Below, piece after piece: positions 27,700 through 36,325 of a DNA stretch of 48,472 nucleotides. The DNA comes from Peterkaempfera griseoplana. Lineage in GTDB: Bacteria > Actinomycetota > Actinomycetes > Streptomycetales > Streptomycetaceae. Numbering within the stretch: position 1 is the stretch's first letter; each line of letters begins with the position of its first letter. The stretch spans positions 1 to 48,472 of the forward strand of contig NZ_LIQR01000232.1 of the NCBI RefSeq assembly GCF_001418575.1, given 5' to 3'. The notes beneath the pieces are model-generated. The model worked only from the letters and a program-made list of their open reading frames with translations. It ran no database searches and was not told where the DNA came from. A program made the position numbers and the translations under genes.

Positions 27700-30600
27700 C
27701 TACGCCCGGCCCGTCACCTCGGGCACGTTGTAGCCCTCGGCCCTGAGCCCCGGCCGGCCCGCGTGTGCGTGGTCGGGCCAGGACACGGTGACCGTCCTGG
27801 ACTCGCCGGGCAGCAGCCACAGGTAGTTGTCGCCGTACTCGGCGGGCAGCACCCGGTCCCCGGACTCCGTGTCCACCAGGGACAGGCGCACCATCGCCGC
27901 CACCGACGAGCCGCGGTTGGTCACCTTGGCGGTCAGTGCGCGCCGCCCGCCGGCCCCGCCCGTCGAACCGGTGACGTCGAGCGAGACCCTGCTCTGCCGG
28001 ACCGCGTTGAGCGCCTGCATGTCCTCGGGGGTCCGGTACCGCCAGTAGGTGTTCTCCGCGAGCGCCTTGCCGTGCTCGTCCGTGAGCTGCAGGCGCAGCA
28101 GGTACAGGCCGGGCAGGGGCCCCTTCGGGTCGGCGGTGAAGGCCCGCGCGGTCGCGGATGCCGCGATGTCCACGGTGGCGCTCTGCTCGTCGGCCACCCG
28201 GCGGCCGTCGAGGTCGTACCAGCGGGCGGTCACCGTGGCCCGGCGGATCGGCTGCGGGGTGTGGTTGACGGCGATGACCTGCCCGTCGACCGGGCCGGCC
28301 TGGACGTGTACGGGCTCGGAGGCCTTGCGGGAGCCGTAGTAGGCGCCGTTGACGTCGAAGTCGTAGTCGTACGTCTGCCAGACCGTGCTGTACCAGGCCG
28401 GGTGGGACATCCACAGCAGCAGCGCGCTCGCGTCGTCCCAGAGGTTGGCGTTCCAGGCCTCGAACATGGCGCGGTGGTTCTCGTAGTTGAGGAACTGCGC
28501 CTTGCGGCAGAAGTCGTCCAGGTCCTTCGCCGCGCCGAGCCGGGACTCGATGGCGGCGCGGTAGTTCTGCGGGGCCTGGTTCCCCCTGGTGCTCCAGTCG
28601 TGGTAGTACCAGGCGCCGCCGATCGGCCACTCGGGCTCGTCGCCGACCAGCCGCCGCACGGTCTCGGCCGTGGACACCACCGGCATGCCGATCTCGGTGT
28701 GGAAGCCGTAGTTCTTGCTGCCGTAGGTGGCCGCGGAGAAGTACTTGTCCGGCTCCACCCAGCCGTAGGGGCCGCCGCCGGTGACGATGCCGTCCGCCGA
28801 GTTGTTCTGGTACAGCACGCCCGGCGCCCCGGAGCGGACCGCGTCGCGCATGCCGTCGTCGATCGCGGCGGGCGGGTTGCCCTCGTTGGCGCCGCACCAC
28901 ACGACCACGCTCGGGTGGATGCGGTAGCGGAGCACCACATCCCGCGCGGTGGCGTTGAAGGCGTCGTGGTCCGGCGGGTCCATGCCCCAGGCGTTGGGGA
29001 AGTCGTTCCACACCAGCAGGCCGTGCTCGTCGCAACTGGCGTAGAACTCCTCGCGGTTGCTGCATCCGACCCAGTTGCGGATCATCGTGAAGTTCATGTC
29101 GCGGTGCATCCGCACGGCCGTGTCCATGCGCGTCGCCGGCATCCGGCGCAGCAGTTCGTCCCAGCCCCAGTTGCCGCCGCGGCAGAACACCCGGACGCCG
29201 TTGACGCTGATCTTCAGCGGCGCGATGGAGTTGTCGACCGACTTGACGTCGGTCCAGTCGGTGCCGTTGTCGGAGACCTGGATGGTGTAGGTCTTCGCGT
29301 ACGCCTGCTCCCAGGTGATCGCCACCCGGTCGAAACGCTCGGGTGCGCCGAGGTCGAAGGCGATCCAGCTGTCGTCCTCGTAGGCCGATGTCCAGCGGGT
29401 GTTGACGTCGCCGTCCACAGCGTTGCCGGCCACCGTCCCCTCGCCCTCGGTGGAGGCGTGGGCGGTCTTGTGCAGCGCCAGGTTGGTGCCCGGTCGGGCG
29501 CTGTCGGCGACCGCCAGCTCCCACATCGAGAAGCCCCACCCGGTGGCGCGGGTCCGGCAGAACACCCGTATGTGCCGCGCGGTCAACGCGTCGAACTCGA
29601 CGTTCTGCATGCTTGCGGCGCCGGAGGTGTTGAACGGCAGCGGCGCGGCGGCGTTGTCCACGTCCCGTACGTCGGTCCAGTCGTCGCCGTTGTCGGAGAC
29701 CTGGACGGTGTACGTCTTGGCGTACGCCTGCTCCCAGGTGATCGCGACCCGGTCGAAGGAGACCGAGGAGCCCAGGTCCACCTGGACCCACTGCTCGTCG
29801 TCGTAGGAGGACGACCAGCGGGTGTCGTTGCTGCCGTCGGTGACATTGGCGGCCCCGTGCGAGGGGTCGTCGTGGGAGTAGGCGTCCGCCGGCCTGCCGA
29901 GGGCCAGGTCGTCGTCGGGAGTTGCGCTGTTCAGGACCGACAGGCTCCACATCGAGAAGCCCCACTGGGTGGCGCGGGTGTGGCACAGGATGCGGACGTA
30001 ACGCGCCTTCTGCCGGGGGAGGTCCACGGTCTGGGTGAACATGTCGCTGCCCCACCGGAACGTCATCGGCACGGCCCCGTACTCGTAGCCGAACTGGCGG
30101 ATGCCGAATCGGGTGGTGCGGCGGTCGCTCTCCCTGCCGTCCACGGAGGCGGTCAGCGTGAGGTCGTGCAGGTTCGGCTCGCCGTAGCCGTTGGGCCACC
30201 ACAGCTCGGGGTCCCGCAGGCGCAGCTGGGGGTGGTCGGCGGGGGCGAAGGTGACGTCGGTGCTGTCACCGGCGGGCACCGTCACGGTCCTGCTGACCTT
30301 GACCTTGTCGAACGCCGCGGTGACGGTGATGCTCTTGGCCGTGCTGCCGGCGTTGCGCACCGGGACCACCACGGTCAGCTCGGCGGTGCTGGTGGCGGGC
30401 AGTTCGGGGAGCACGGTGTCCACGCGCGGGTCGCCGATGACGGCGGCTCCGGTGGAGCGCAGCCTGACGTGGTTCCAGATGCCGGCGGCGCGGTCGCGGA
30501 CGGCGGGCATCCAGTCCCAGCCCGAGGAGGCCAGGTAGGTGGGGGAGTTGCGGTTCATCATGTTGGCGCCGGCGTCGACGAACGCCAGACCTGCCGGGCC

Positions 30601-31785
30601 CTTGTCGGTCGGGCTGCCGGGGAACGGCATCGGGGTGATCCTGACGGCGAGCGCCTGGCCGCCGGAGGCGAGCAGCTCGGTGACGTCGTAGGCGGCACGG
30701 GAGAACGGGTTGGTGAAGGCGCCGACCCTGGTGCCGTTGAACCAGACCTCGGCCTCGTGGTTGACGCCGTCGAACTCCAGCCAGACGTGCCGGCCCGCGC
30801 CGGTCCGGAGGCGCGCGGGCAGGGTGAACTCGTGCCGGTACCACCAGGAGTGCCGGGACAGGGCCTCGGGCACGTGGAGGTTGTTGAACCCGGCCACCGG
30901 GTCGGGCAGACGGCCCTGGTCGACCAGGGAGGTCAGCACGGTACCGGGTACGGTCGCCGGGAGCCAGCGGCTTGTGTCGTGCTCCGTACGGGACAGCGCG
31001 GCGCCGTCCGCGCCGGCCCAGTCGTCCATGGTCAGGTCCCAGCCGGACTCCAGGGGGACGGTGCCGTCGGCGGCCACCGTCAACGGCTCCGGGTGCCGCT
31101 TGCGGACACCCCAGTCGGTCCACCCGGTGACCTCGGGGCGCCGGGTGTCGCAGGTGCCGTAGACCTGGAAGCCGTTGAGACCGAGCGGGTTGGTGTTGGA
31201 GCGCTTGTTGACCGTCATGCGCACCCAGCGCGCAGTGACCGGCTGGGGCAGGGCGATCTCCATCGCGCCGCCCTTGCCCGAGTCGGTGCGGTACACCGCC
31301 GTCCAGGCTTTGCCGTCGCGTGAGGTCTCGATGACGAAGTCCACGGCGCAACTGGAGAGGATCTCCTGGCCGGTGGTGTTGTCGCGGGGGCTGCCGGACG
31401 GGGAATCGGTGAACGGCGGGTCGTCCGAGGTGGCCTCGAACACCAGCCGCAGCGAGGAGACCTCGCACAGCGCCTGCAGGTCCACCTTGATCCACTGGGG
31501 GTCGCCCGCAGCTGCGCGCCACCCGCTGCCCTTGACCCCGGGCACCGCGAGAGCGTCCACGGTGAACTCGGCAGGTGTCGGCGCGTAGTCGGTCGAGGAG
31601 ACCGAGACCGGCCGGTACGCGGCGAGTTCGGCGGGGGGAGTGGTCGGCCCGGGGTGTCCGGGGCCGGAGGCGGAGGCCGAGGCGGCGGAGGCGAGCGGCC
31701 CCATGCCGAGGCCGAACCCGGCCAGCAGCGTGGACCCTGCCGACAGCACGGTACGCCGTGAGGGGGCAGAGGACTGGTTGGTCAT
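27700..31785 (-). CDS. Tat-secreted GH2-family glycosidase with three discoidin (F5/8C) domains
   Basis: This 1361-residue exported enzyme belongs to the exo-beta-glucosaminidase / beta-mannosidase side of GH2. The ATG at 31785 has GGAG eight bases upstream and opens a twin-arginine signal (SRRTVLSAGSTLLAGFG). Order: discoidin-like domain (about 45-200), GH2 sugar-binding and Ig-like domains (about 230-585), two tandem discoidin domains (about 590-855), then the TIM barrel starting at LKISVNGVRVFCRGGNWGWD. The acid/base Glu is E968 in WCGANEGNPP and the nucleophile is E1031 in FHTEIGMP. C-terminal Ig-like domains follow. The two inner discoidin domains share VAITWEQAYAKTYT, a sign of duplication. 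The enzyme would remove terminal sugars (chitosan-, mannan- or glycoprotein-type) outside the cell. Exact substrate cannot be read from sequence. It stands alone between terminators with its own operators. Confidence 0.9.
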   Translation of the reverse strand: MTNQSSAPSRRTVLSAGSTLLAGFGLGMGPLASAASASASGPGHPGPTTPPAELAAYRPVSVSSTDYAPTPAEFTVDALAVPGVKGSGWRAAAGDPQWIKVDLQALCEVSSLRLVFEATSDDPPFTDSPSGSPRDNTTGQEILSSCAVDFVIETSRDGKAWTAVYRTDSGKGGAMEIALPQPVTARWVRMTVNKRSNTNPLGLNGFQVYGTCDTRRPEVTGWTDWGVRKRHPEPLTVAADGTVPLESGWDLTMDDWAGADGAALSRTEHDTSRWLPATVPGTVLTSLVDQGRLPDPVAGFNNLHVPEALSRHSWWYRHEFTLPARLRTGAGRHVWLEFDGVNHEAEVWFNGTRVGAFTNPFSRAAYDVTELLASGGQALAVRITPMPFPGSPTDKGPAGLAFVDAGANMMNRNSPTYLASSGWDWMPAVRDRAAGIWNHVRLRSTGAAVIGDPRVDTVLPELPATSTAELTVVVPVRNAGSTAKSITVTAAFDKVKVSRTVTVPAGDSTDVTFAPADHPQLRLRDPELWWPNGYGEPNLHDLTLTASVDGRESDRRTTRFGIRQFGYEYGAVPMTFRWGSDMFTQTVDLPRQKARYVRILCHTRATQWGFSMWSLSVLNSATPDDDLALGRPADAYSHDDPSHGAANVTDGSNDTRWSSSYDDEQWVQVDLGSSVSFDRVAITWEQAYAKTYTVQVSDNGDDWTDVRDVDNAAAPLPFNTSGAASMQNVEFDALTARHIRVFCRTRATGWGFSMWELAVADSARPGTNLALHKTAHASTEGEGTVAGNAVDGDVNTRWTSAYEDDSWIAFDLGAPERFDRVAITWEQAYAKTYTIQVSDNGTDWTDVKSVDNSIAPLKISVNGVRVFCRGGNWGWDELLRRMPATRMDTAVRMHRDMNFTMIRNWVGCSNREEFYASCDEHGLLVWNDFPNAWGMDPPDHDAFNATARDVVLRYRIHPSVVVWCGANEGNPPAAIDDGMRDAVRSGAPGVLYQNNSADGIVTGGGPYGWVEPDKYFSAATYGSKNYGFHTEIGMPVVSTAETVRRLVGDEPEWPIGGAWYYHDWSTRGNQAPQNYRAAIESRLGAAKDLDDFCRKAQFLNYENHRAMFEAWNANLWDDASALLLWMSHPAWYSTVWQTYDYDFDVNGAYYGSRKASEPVHVQAGPVDGQVIAVNHTPQPIRRATVTARWYDLDGRRVADEQSATVDIAASATARAFTADPKGPLPGLYLLRLQLTDEHGKALAENTYWRYRTPEDMQALNAVRQSRVSLDVTGSTGGAGGRRALTAKVTNRGSSVAAMVRLSLVDTESGDRVLPAEYGDNYLWLLPGESRTVTVSWPDHAHAGRPGLRAEGYNVPEVTGRA

Positions 31786-31842
31786 GAGCAAGGCTCCGAT
31801 CGGGGAAGACCAAGAGTGGGCGGGCCGGTCGACCAGGATGGA

Positions 31843-31856
31843 TGACAACGTTGCCA
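31843..31856. promoter_or_regulatory. LacI-family operator upstream of the GH2 gene
   Basis: TGACAACGTTGCCA has the LacI-type centre AACGTT and dyad symmetry at 12 of 14 positions. It lies 58 bp upstream of the glycosidase start, a usual place for sugar-responsive repression in streptomycetes. The regulator gene is not in the window. Confidence 0.65.
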
Positions 31857-31921
31857 ACCCGCCGAACACTGCCGCCGCGCGCAGCTGACTGTCAAGGTGC
31901 CGGAGTGCACTTCGGCGATGT

Positions 31922-31940
31922 TTCTCGTAAATTACGAAAA
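31922..31940. promoter_or_regulatory. AT-rich palindrome, candidate operator
   Basis: A 13-base dyad, TCGTAA-A-TTACGA (31925-31937), with matching outer T/A pairs lies in an AT-rich island about 140 bp upstream of the glycosidase. It is conspicuous in a GC-rich genome. The binding protein is unknown. Confidence 0.45.
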
Positions 31941-32143
31941 GATATTGACGTCATGTCGGGCAGGTGTCACAGTCGTCGCTGTGGCGCCGCAGGACCTGTC
32001 CGTCCGGCCGTAGCGCCACATCCTTACAGCATGTGAGTCCCTCTCCTGGTGACCGCAAGTCAGGTGCCAGCAGGCGAAAGGCCCGCTGTTGCTGCTTCTG
32101 CTCACACCGCCGTCGGTCTCCCCGCGTCCCGACCACCTCTGTG

Positions 32144-32187
32144 CGCTGCAGCGGCGTCCGGCCTGTCCGTCGGACGCCGCTGCAGCG
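32144..32187 (-). terminator. Terminator of the flavin oxidoreductase gene
   Basis: Perfect 17-bp arms (CGCTGCAGCGGCGTCCG and its complement) with a 10-nt loop start 38 bases past the oxidoreductase stop codon. Together with the two operator candidates this is all that is visible in the 439-bp gap 31786-32224. Confidence 0.85.
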
Positions 32188-32224
32188 GCCCGGGTCGAGG
32201 CGGCGCACTCGGATGACGGATCAC

Positions 32225-33289
32225 TCAGGAGCCGGCAGCAGCGATCAGGGACAGCGAGCGCATCCGGTCCTCAGGGGCGTACACCGGGGTCGACAGCATC
32301 AGTTCGTCCGCCCCGGTCTGGGACGCCAGGTCCGACAGCCGTCGGCGCACCTGGTCAGGCGTCCCGTACGCCTGAGTGGCACGTATCTGGCCGAGCTGGT
32401 GCGCCAGCGCCTCGTCAAGAGGCTCCGCCGCGGCCTTCTCCGGGGACAGCAGGGGCGTCTCCGCGCCACGGCCCTCCAGAAGCGCAGCCATGACCAGCAG
32501 CGCCGGGCGGCCGAGGCGGGCGACCTCGGCGTCGGTGGGGGCGCAGAGCGTCTCCACGCTCACCAGTACCCGGGGCTGCTCGCACCACCGCGAGGCCTTG
32601 AACTGCTCCCGGTAACGACCCACCGCCTCCAGCGTGTTGTGCGGCCGGATGTGATGGGCGAAGGCCAGCGGCAGTCCGAACTCGGCGGCCAGCTCGGCAC
32701 CGGCGGCGCCGGAGGAGAGCAGCCACGGTGCGGGAAGTGTGTCCGCTCCGGGCAGCACGCGCCGGGTGTCCGCATGGGCCAGATACCCCAGCAGCTCGAC
32801 CAGGTCGGCGCGGTACTCCTGGCCCGTCGCCTGATCGGCCCCTCGACGCAGCAGACGGATGGTGTCGAGGTCGGCGGTGCCCGGACCGCGGCCGATGCCC
32901 AGGTCGATGCGGCCGGGATGGAGCGCCGCCAGTGTGGTGAACTGCTCGGCGACGGCGAGCGGGGAGTGGTTCGTCAGCAGCACCCCACCCGAGCCGACCC
33001 TGACGCCGGGGGCCGAGGCCGCCAGATGGGCCGCCAGCACGGAGGGGGCGACACTGCCGACCGGCCGGTACCTGTGGTGCTCGGCCACCCACACGCGGCG
33101 GAATCCCAGCTCAGCTGCCCGCCGCGCGGTCGAGACCACCGCGGCCAGGGCGTCGCGGGCACTGGTGCCCTCCTCCGTCAACGCCAGCTCGAGGACGGAC
33201 AACGGCGGCAGAAGCCCGGCTCCGGACGGGGGCTTCCCGGTCCCGCTCTCCGAGGGGACCTCGCTTCGTCGGTACTGACTGTCTTCCAC
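32225..33289 (-). CDS. LLM-class flavin-dependent oxidoreductase
   Basis: This 354-residue cytosolic enzyme of the bacterial-luciferase-like (F420/FMN) family starts at a GTG with AAGGAG seven bases upstream. Family motifs seen are LGFRRVWVAEHHRY near residue 70, VRVGSGGVLLTNHSPLAVAEQF, and the phosphate-binding region RIDLGIGRGPGT. C-terminally there is a QIRATQAYGTPDQVRRRL helix and a strand ELMLSTP. Members of this subgroup (single-component, MsnO8-like) oxidise small organic substrates using reduced flavin. It is preceded and followed by terminators, so it is probably monocistronic. Its substrate cannot be predicted. Confidence 0.9.
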   Translation of the reverse strand: MEDSQYRRSEVPSESGTGKPPSGAGLLPPLSVLELALTEEGTSARDALAAVVSTARRAAELGFRRVWVAEHHRYRPVGSVAPSVLAAHLAASAPGVRVGSGGVLLTNHSPLAVAEQFTTLAALHPGRIDLGIGRGPGTADLDTIRLLRRGADQATGQEYRADLVELLGYLAHADTRRVLPGADTLPAPWLLSSGAAGAELAAEFGLPLAFAHHIRPHNTLEAVGRYREQFKASRWCEQPRVLVSVETLCAPTDAEVARLGRPALLVMAALLEGRGAETPLLSPEKAAAEPLDEALAHQLGQIRATQAYGTPDQVRRRLSDLASQTGADELMLSTPVYAPEDRMRSLSLIAAAGS

Positions 33290-33441
33290 GAAAGCTCTCC
33301 TTGAACGATGCGGTGTGCCGGCCGGTCACTCGTGAGGCCGGCCGGTGGGGTCTCCTGCGGACCGCCCGCAGGCCGGGCCCGCCCGAGGCGGCCCCCGTAC
33401 GCCGTGGGCGCCCGGACGGGTGCACCAGCCGAACGGGGCGC

Positions 33442-33469
33442 GGGCCCGGGGTCGCGGAACCCCGGGCCC
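33442..33469 (-). terminator. Second hairpin downstream of the PQQ-propeller gene
   Basis: Perfect 11-bp arms GGGCCCGGGGT and ACCCCGGGCCC with a 6-nt loop. It lies between the propeller gene's first terminator and the oxidoreductase start. The promoter of the oxidoreductase must lie between here and 33289. Confidence 0.7.
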
Positions 33470-33538
33470 CGCCCCGGCGGACGCGCCGGAATTGTGTTGC
33501 AGCACGCCCTGTCGGGGCGTCAGTTCCGCTCCAGAGAA

Positions 33539-33578
33539 GCGGAACCGCGTCCCGACCGCCGTCGGGACGCGGTTCCGC
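33539..33578 (-). terminator. Terminator of the PQQ-propeller / beta-helix gene
   Basis: A perfect 18-bp inverted repeat (GCGGAACCGCGTCCCGAC and complement) with a 4-nt loop begins 36 bases after the stop codon of the upstream minus-strand gene. It is one of the strongest hairpins in the window. Confidence 0.9.
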
Positions 33579-33613
33579 GGTCATCACCTGACGGCGTGAC
33601 GGTTCCGCGCCAA

Positions 33614-36325
33614 TCAGTGCGCCGACACCGGAGTGGTGACGTTGCTGAAGGTGTTGGCGCCGGCGGCGTTGGTGGCCGTGACGGGGCCGTGCGTCCAGAT
33701 GCCGAAGACGTTGCCGGCGATCGTGTTGCCGGTGATCTGGACGGACACCGGGTCCACGGTGCTCACCAGGACGCCCGTGGTCTGCAGGTCGGCGGTGGTG
33801 CCGGTGCGGGTGTCCCCGACGGTGTTGTTGGTGCCGATCTGGTTGTTGCGGACGATGTTGCCGCCCAGGTCGGAGCCGGAGGCACTGCCGTGCACGGTCA
33901 CGGCGGCCCAGCCGTTGCCGGTCATGACGTTGTTCTGCACGGTGTTGCCGTAGACCGCGCCTCCGGCGGAGGCCGATGCGAGCGTCACCCCGCCTCCGCC
34001 CGCGCCGAGCCCGTTGTCGAACACGTTGTTGCCGGTGATGGTGTTGCCGAAGACACCGCCCGCGCCGGGGGCGCGTACGCCGCCGGGAGCCGCCGCGCCG
34101 TTGCGCGAGACCAGGGTGAAGCCGGAGCCCGAGGCGTTGCCGTGTACGGAGTTCCCCGTGAAGGTGCTGCCCGACGCGGGACCGGTCTCGTCGCTGATGA
34201 GGATCCCGGTGCTGTTGCCGCTGACGGTTCCGGCGGTCACGGTGACGTTGGAGCTGCCCAGCAGGTGGATGCCTCCGCCGCAGTCACCGGGCTCGCCCTC
34301 GGCCCCCTTGCACGGGGGGTAGGCGTTGGCGACGGCGTTCGGGCCGGTGCCGGTGTTGTTGTCCGAGACGATGGTGTTGGCGATGGTCACGTTCTTCACG
34401 CTGTTGACCAGGATCCCCTCGCCGACGGCGTTCTTCACGGTGAAGCCGGTCACCGTGACGTCGGAAGCGCTGATCTCGATGCCGTTGACCAGGCCGGTGG
34501 CGTCGACGGTGACGTTCGAGCGTGCCTCCAGACTCAGCGGCTTGGTGACCGAGACGTCCTCGCGGAACGTGCCGTCGCAGACGACGACTCGACCACCGGC
34601 CGCCACCCCCCGGATCGCCGCGTTGATCGACCTGAACGTGGGGGTGCTGCAGCTGGTGCCCGCTGCGGACGTGGCCGCGGTCGGCGAGACATAGACCGTC
34701 TGCGGCAGGGACTGCGGCAGGGAGAAGGCGTAGAGCTTGTTGTTGTCACCGTTGGCCGGGAAGAACGGGCCGAGGTTCTGGGTGTGGTAGCCGGAGCCCC
34801 AGTACACCGAACCGTCCACGATAGACGCGCCGCCGAGGACCGCGCCCCCGCTGGGGAAGCCCCACTTGACGGCGCCGGTGGCAGCGTCGAGGGCGTACAT
34901 GTTGTTGCCGGCCGGGTTGGTGGATCCGCCGTAGACGACGCCGTTCGCGCTGGACACGAAGGACATGGGGGACGCCGAGCCGGGCGTCGCGGTCTCCCAG
35001 AGGATCTTCCCCGTGGCCGGCTCCAGGGCGGCCCAGAAACCGCCCGTGGTGGTCGACGTCTCCCCGGTCGCGGAGGTGAGCTGCACGGGCAGGTGGTTGG
35101 TGTTGGTGTTGGCGACGTAGATGCGCTTGCCGTCGACGGCGGAGCCCCACTGGAGGCCGCCGAGGTTGCCGCCGGGGCCCACCGCGGTGGCCCAGACGAT
35201 CTTTCCGGTGGCCGGGTCGAGCGTCCAGTAGACGCCGCTCTTCTGGCCGATGCCGAGCAGGTCCGTGGCCTTGCCGTTGACGGTGGTGGTAAAGAGGTTG
35301 GGCCCAGCGCCGAAGTCGAAGTCGTCACCGAACCGCTGGCCGACGGTCCAGGTGTCGGCGGTCAGGGTCTTGGTGGCCCAGACGATCGCGCCGGTGTGCA
35401 TGTCGAAGGCGACGATGGCGTCCTGGTAGTTGTCCTCCGCCCCGGGGTCGCAGCCGGTCTCGTCGGGCGAGGTGCAGACACCGGGCGGCACGGTGTAGTT
35501 GTTGCCCGTGCCGACGTACACCAGGCCGGTCTTCGGGTTGACCACCGGGTTGCTGCCCCAGACGGCGCCGCCGGTGTAGCCCTCCGGTACCACGTACGTC
35601 TTCCACAGCTTCTGGCCGGTGACGGCGTCCAGGGCCACGACACTGCCGCGGAAGGTGTACGGCGGAGCGAACTTCTCGGCCTTGGACGACACCCCGACGT
35701 AGACGACACCGTCGGCGATGACGGGCGACGACGTCACGATGGCCGCCGGGTCGGCGTCGATCTGGGTCTTCCAGAGCCTGTTGCCGGTCAGGGCGTCGAT
35801 CCCGAAGAGGAACGCGCCGGCGGTGCTGCTGTTGCGCTGCTCACCGGAGCCGGTGACGATCGTGCCGTTCCAGTAGGCGGGGCTGAGCCGTGAGATGTCC
35901 CCGGCGATCCCGGTGTAGTCGCTGACCTGGTGCTTCCAGATCTGCTGCCCGGTCGTCGCCTGCACCTTGTAGAGGTTGCCTGCCCAGTCCGGCGCGTACA
36001 CATAGCCGTCCGCCACGGTAGGCGTGGCCGAGACGCTGGCTCCGGTGGTGAAGGTCCACTTGGTCTGCAGGCCGGCGACGTTGCCGCTGCCGATGGTGCG
36101 CTCCGCGGCCGCGTTGTGGGTGTCGCCGAGGTCACCTCCCGCGTACGGCCAGTCCGACGCGGAGGCCACGGGGGTGACCGGCGCGGCTGCGCTCACAGCC
36201 GGTGCGGCCGGGGCCGCCACCGCGGTGGTCGACAGGGCCGCCGTGACTCCGGCGAGGACGAGCCCCGTCACGAGGGCACGCACCCGACCTCGCCCGGGGC
36301 GGGCGGGTATCCGGGATATGGGCAT
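33614..36325 (-). CDS. Secreted PQQ-type beta-propeller fused to a right-handed beta-helix
   Basis: This protein has 903 residues. The chosen ATG (36325) has GGAG ten bases upstream and begins a Sec signal (RVRALVTGLVLAGVTAAL, cleavage near AVA-A). Residues about 50-560 repeat the PQQ-propeller pattern (strands ending GxxIWK / GKILWE / GAVKWG, and YVGTGNNYTVPPG), similar to polyvinyl-alcohol-dehydrogenase-like quinoproteins. No CxxCH haem motif is present, so an integral cytochrome domain is lacking. From about 600 on, short N-rich coils (VTIANTIVSDNNTG, GNTITGNNVFDNG, VQITGNTIAGNVFGIW) form a parallel beta-helix of the pectate-lyase-like type. The propeller may oxidise alcohols or be a binding scaffold; the helix suggests polysaccharide contact. 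The upstream in-frame extension to 36547 lacks coding character. Confidence 0.85.
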   Translation of the reverse strand: MPISRIPARPGRGRVRALVTGLVLAGVTAALSTTAVAAPAAPAVSAAAPVTPVASASDWPYAGGDLGDTHNAAAERTIGSGNVAGLQTKWTFTTGASVSATPTVADGYVYAPDWAGNLYKVQATTGQQIWKHQVSDYTGIAGDISRLSPAYWNGTIVTGSGEQRNSSTAGAFLFGIDALTGNRLWKTQIDADPAAIVTSSPVIADGVVYVGVSSKAEKFAPPYTFRGSVVALDAVTGQKLWKTYVVPEGYTGGAVWGSNPVVNPKTGLVYVGTGNNYTVPPGVCTSPDETGCDPGAEDNYQDAIVAFDMHTGAIVWATKTLTADTWTVGQRFGDDFDFGAGPNLFTTTVNGKATDLLGIGQKSGVYWTLDPATGKIVWATAVGPGGNLGGLQWGSAVDGKRIYVANTNTNHLPVQLTSATGETSTTTGGFWAALEPATGKILWETATPGSASPMSFVSSANGVVYGGSTNPAGNNMYALDAATGAVKWGFPSGGAVLGGASIVDGSVYWGSGYHTQNLGPFFPANGDNNKLYAFSLPQSLPQTVYVSPTAATSAAGTSCSTPTFRSINAAIRGVAAGGRVVVCDGTFREDVSVTKPLSLEARSNVTVDATGLVNGIEISASDVTVTGFTVKNAVGEGILVNSVKNVTIANTIVSDNNTGTGPNAVANAYPPCKGAEGEPGDCGGGIHLLGSSNVTVTAGTVSGNSTGILISDETGPASGSTFTGNSVHGNASGSGFTLVSRNGAAAPGGVRAPGAGGVFGNTITGNNVFDNGLGAGGGGVTLASASAGGAVYGNTVQNNVMTGNGWAAVTVHGSASGSDLGGNIVRNNQIGTNNTVGDTRTGTTADLQTTGVLVSTVDPVSVQITGNTIAGNVFGIWTHGPVTATNAAGANTFSNVTTPVSAH

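Noticed and set aside
27679..31323. A 1214-codon plus-strand frame opposite the GH2 gene
   Set aside because: Shadow of the glycosidase; composition is Val/Gly/Arg low complexity and it lacks a signal or motifs.
33308..35893. An 861-codon plus-strand frame opposite the PQQ-propeller gene
   Set aside because: Antisense shadow; it spans both strong terminator hairpins of the minus-strand gene.
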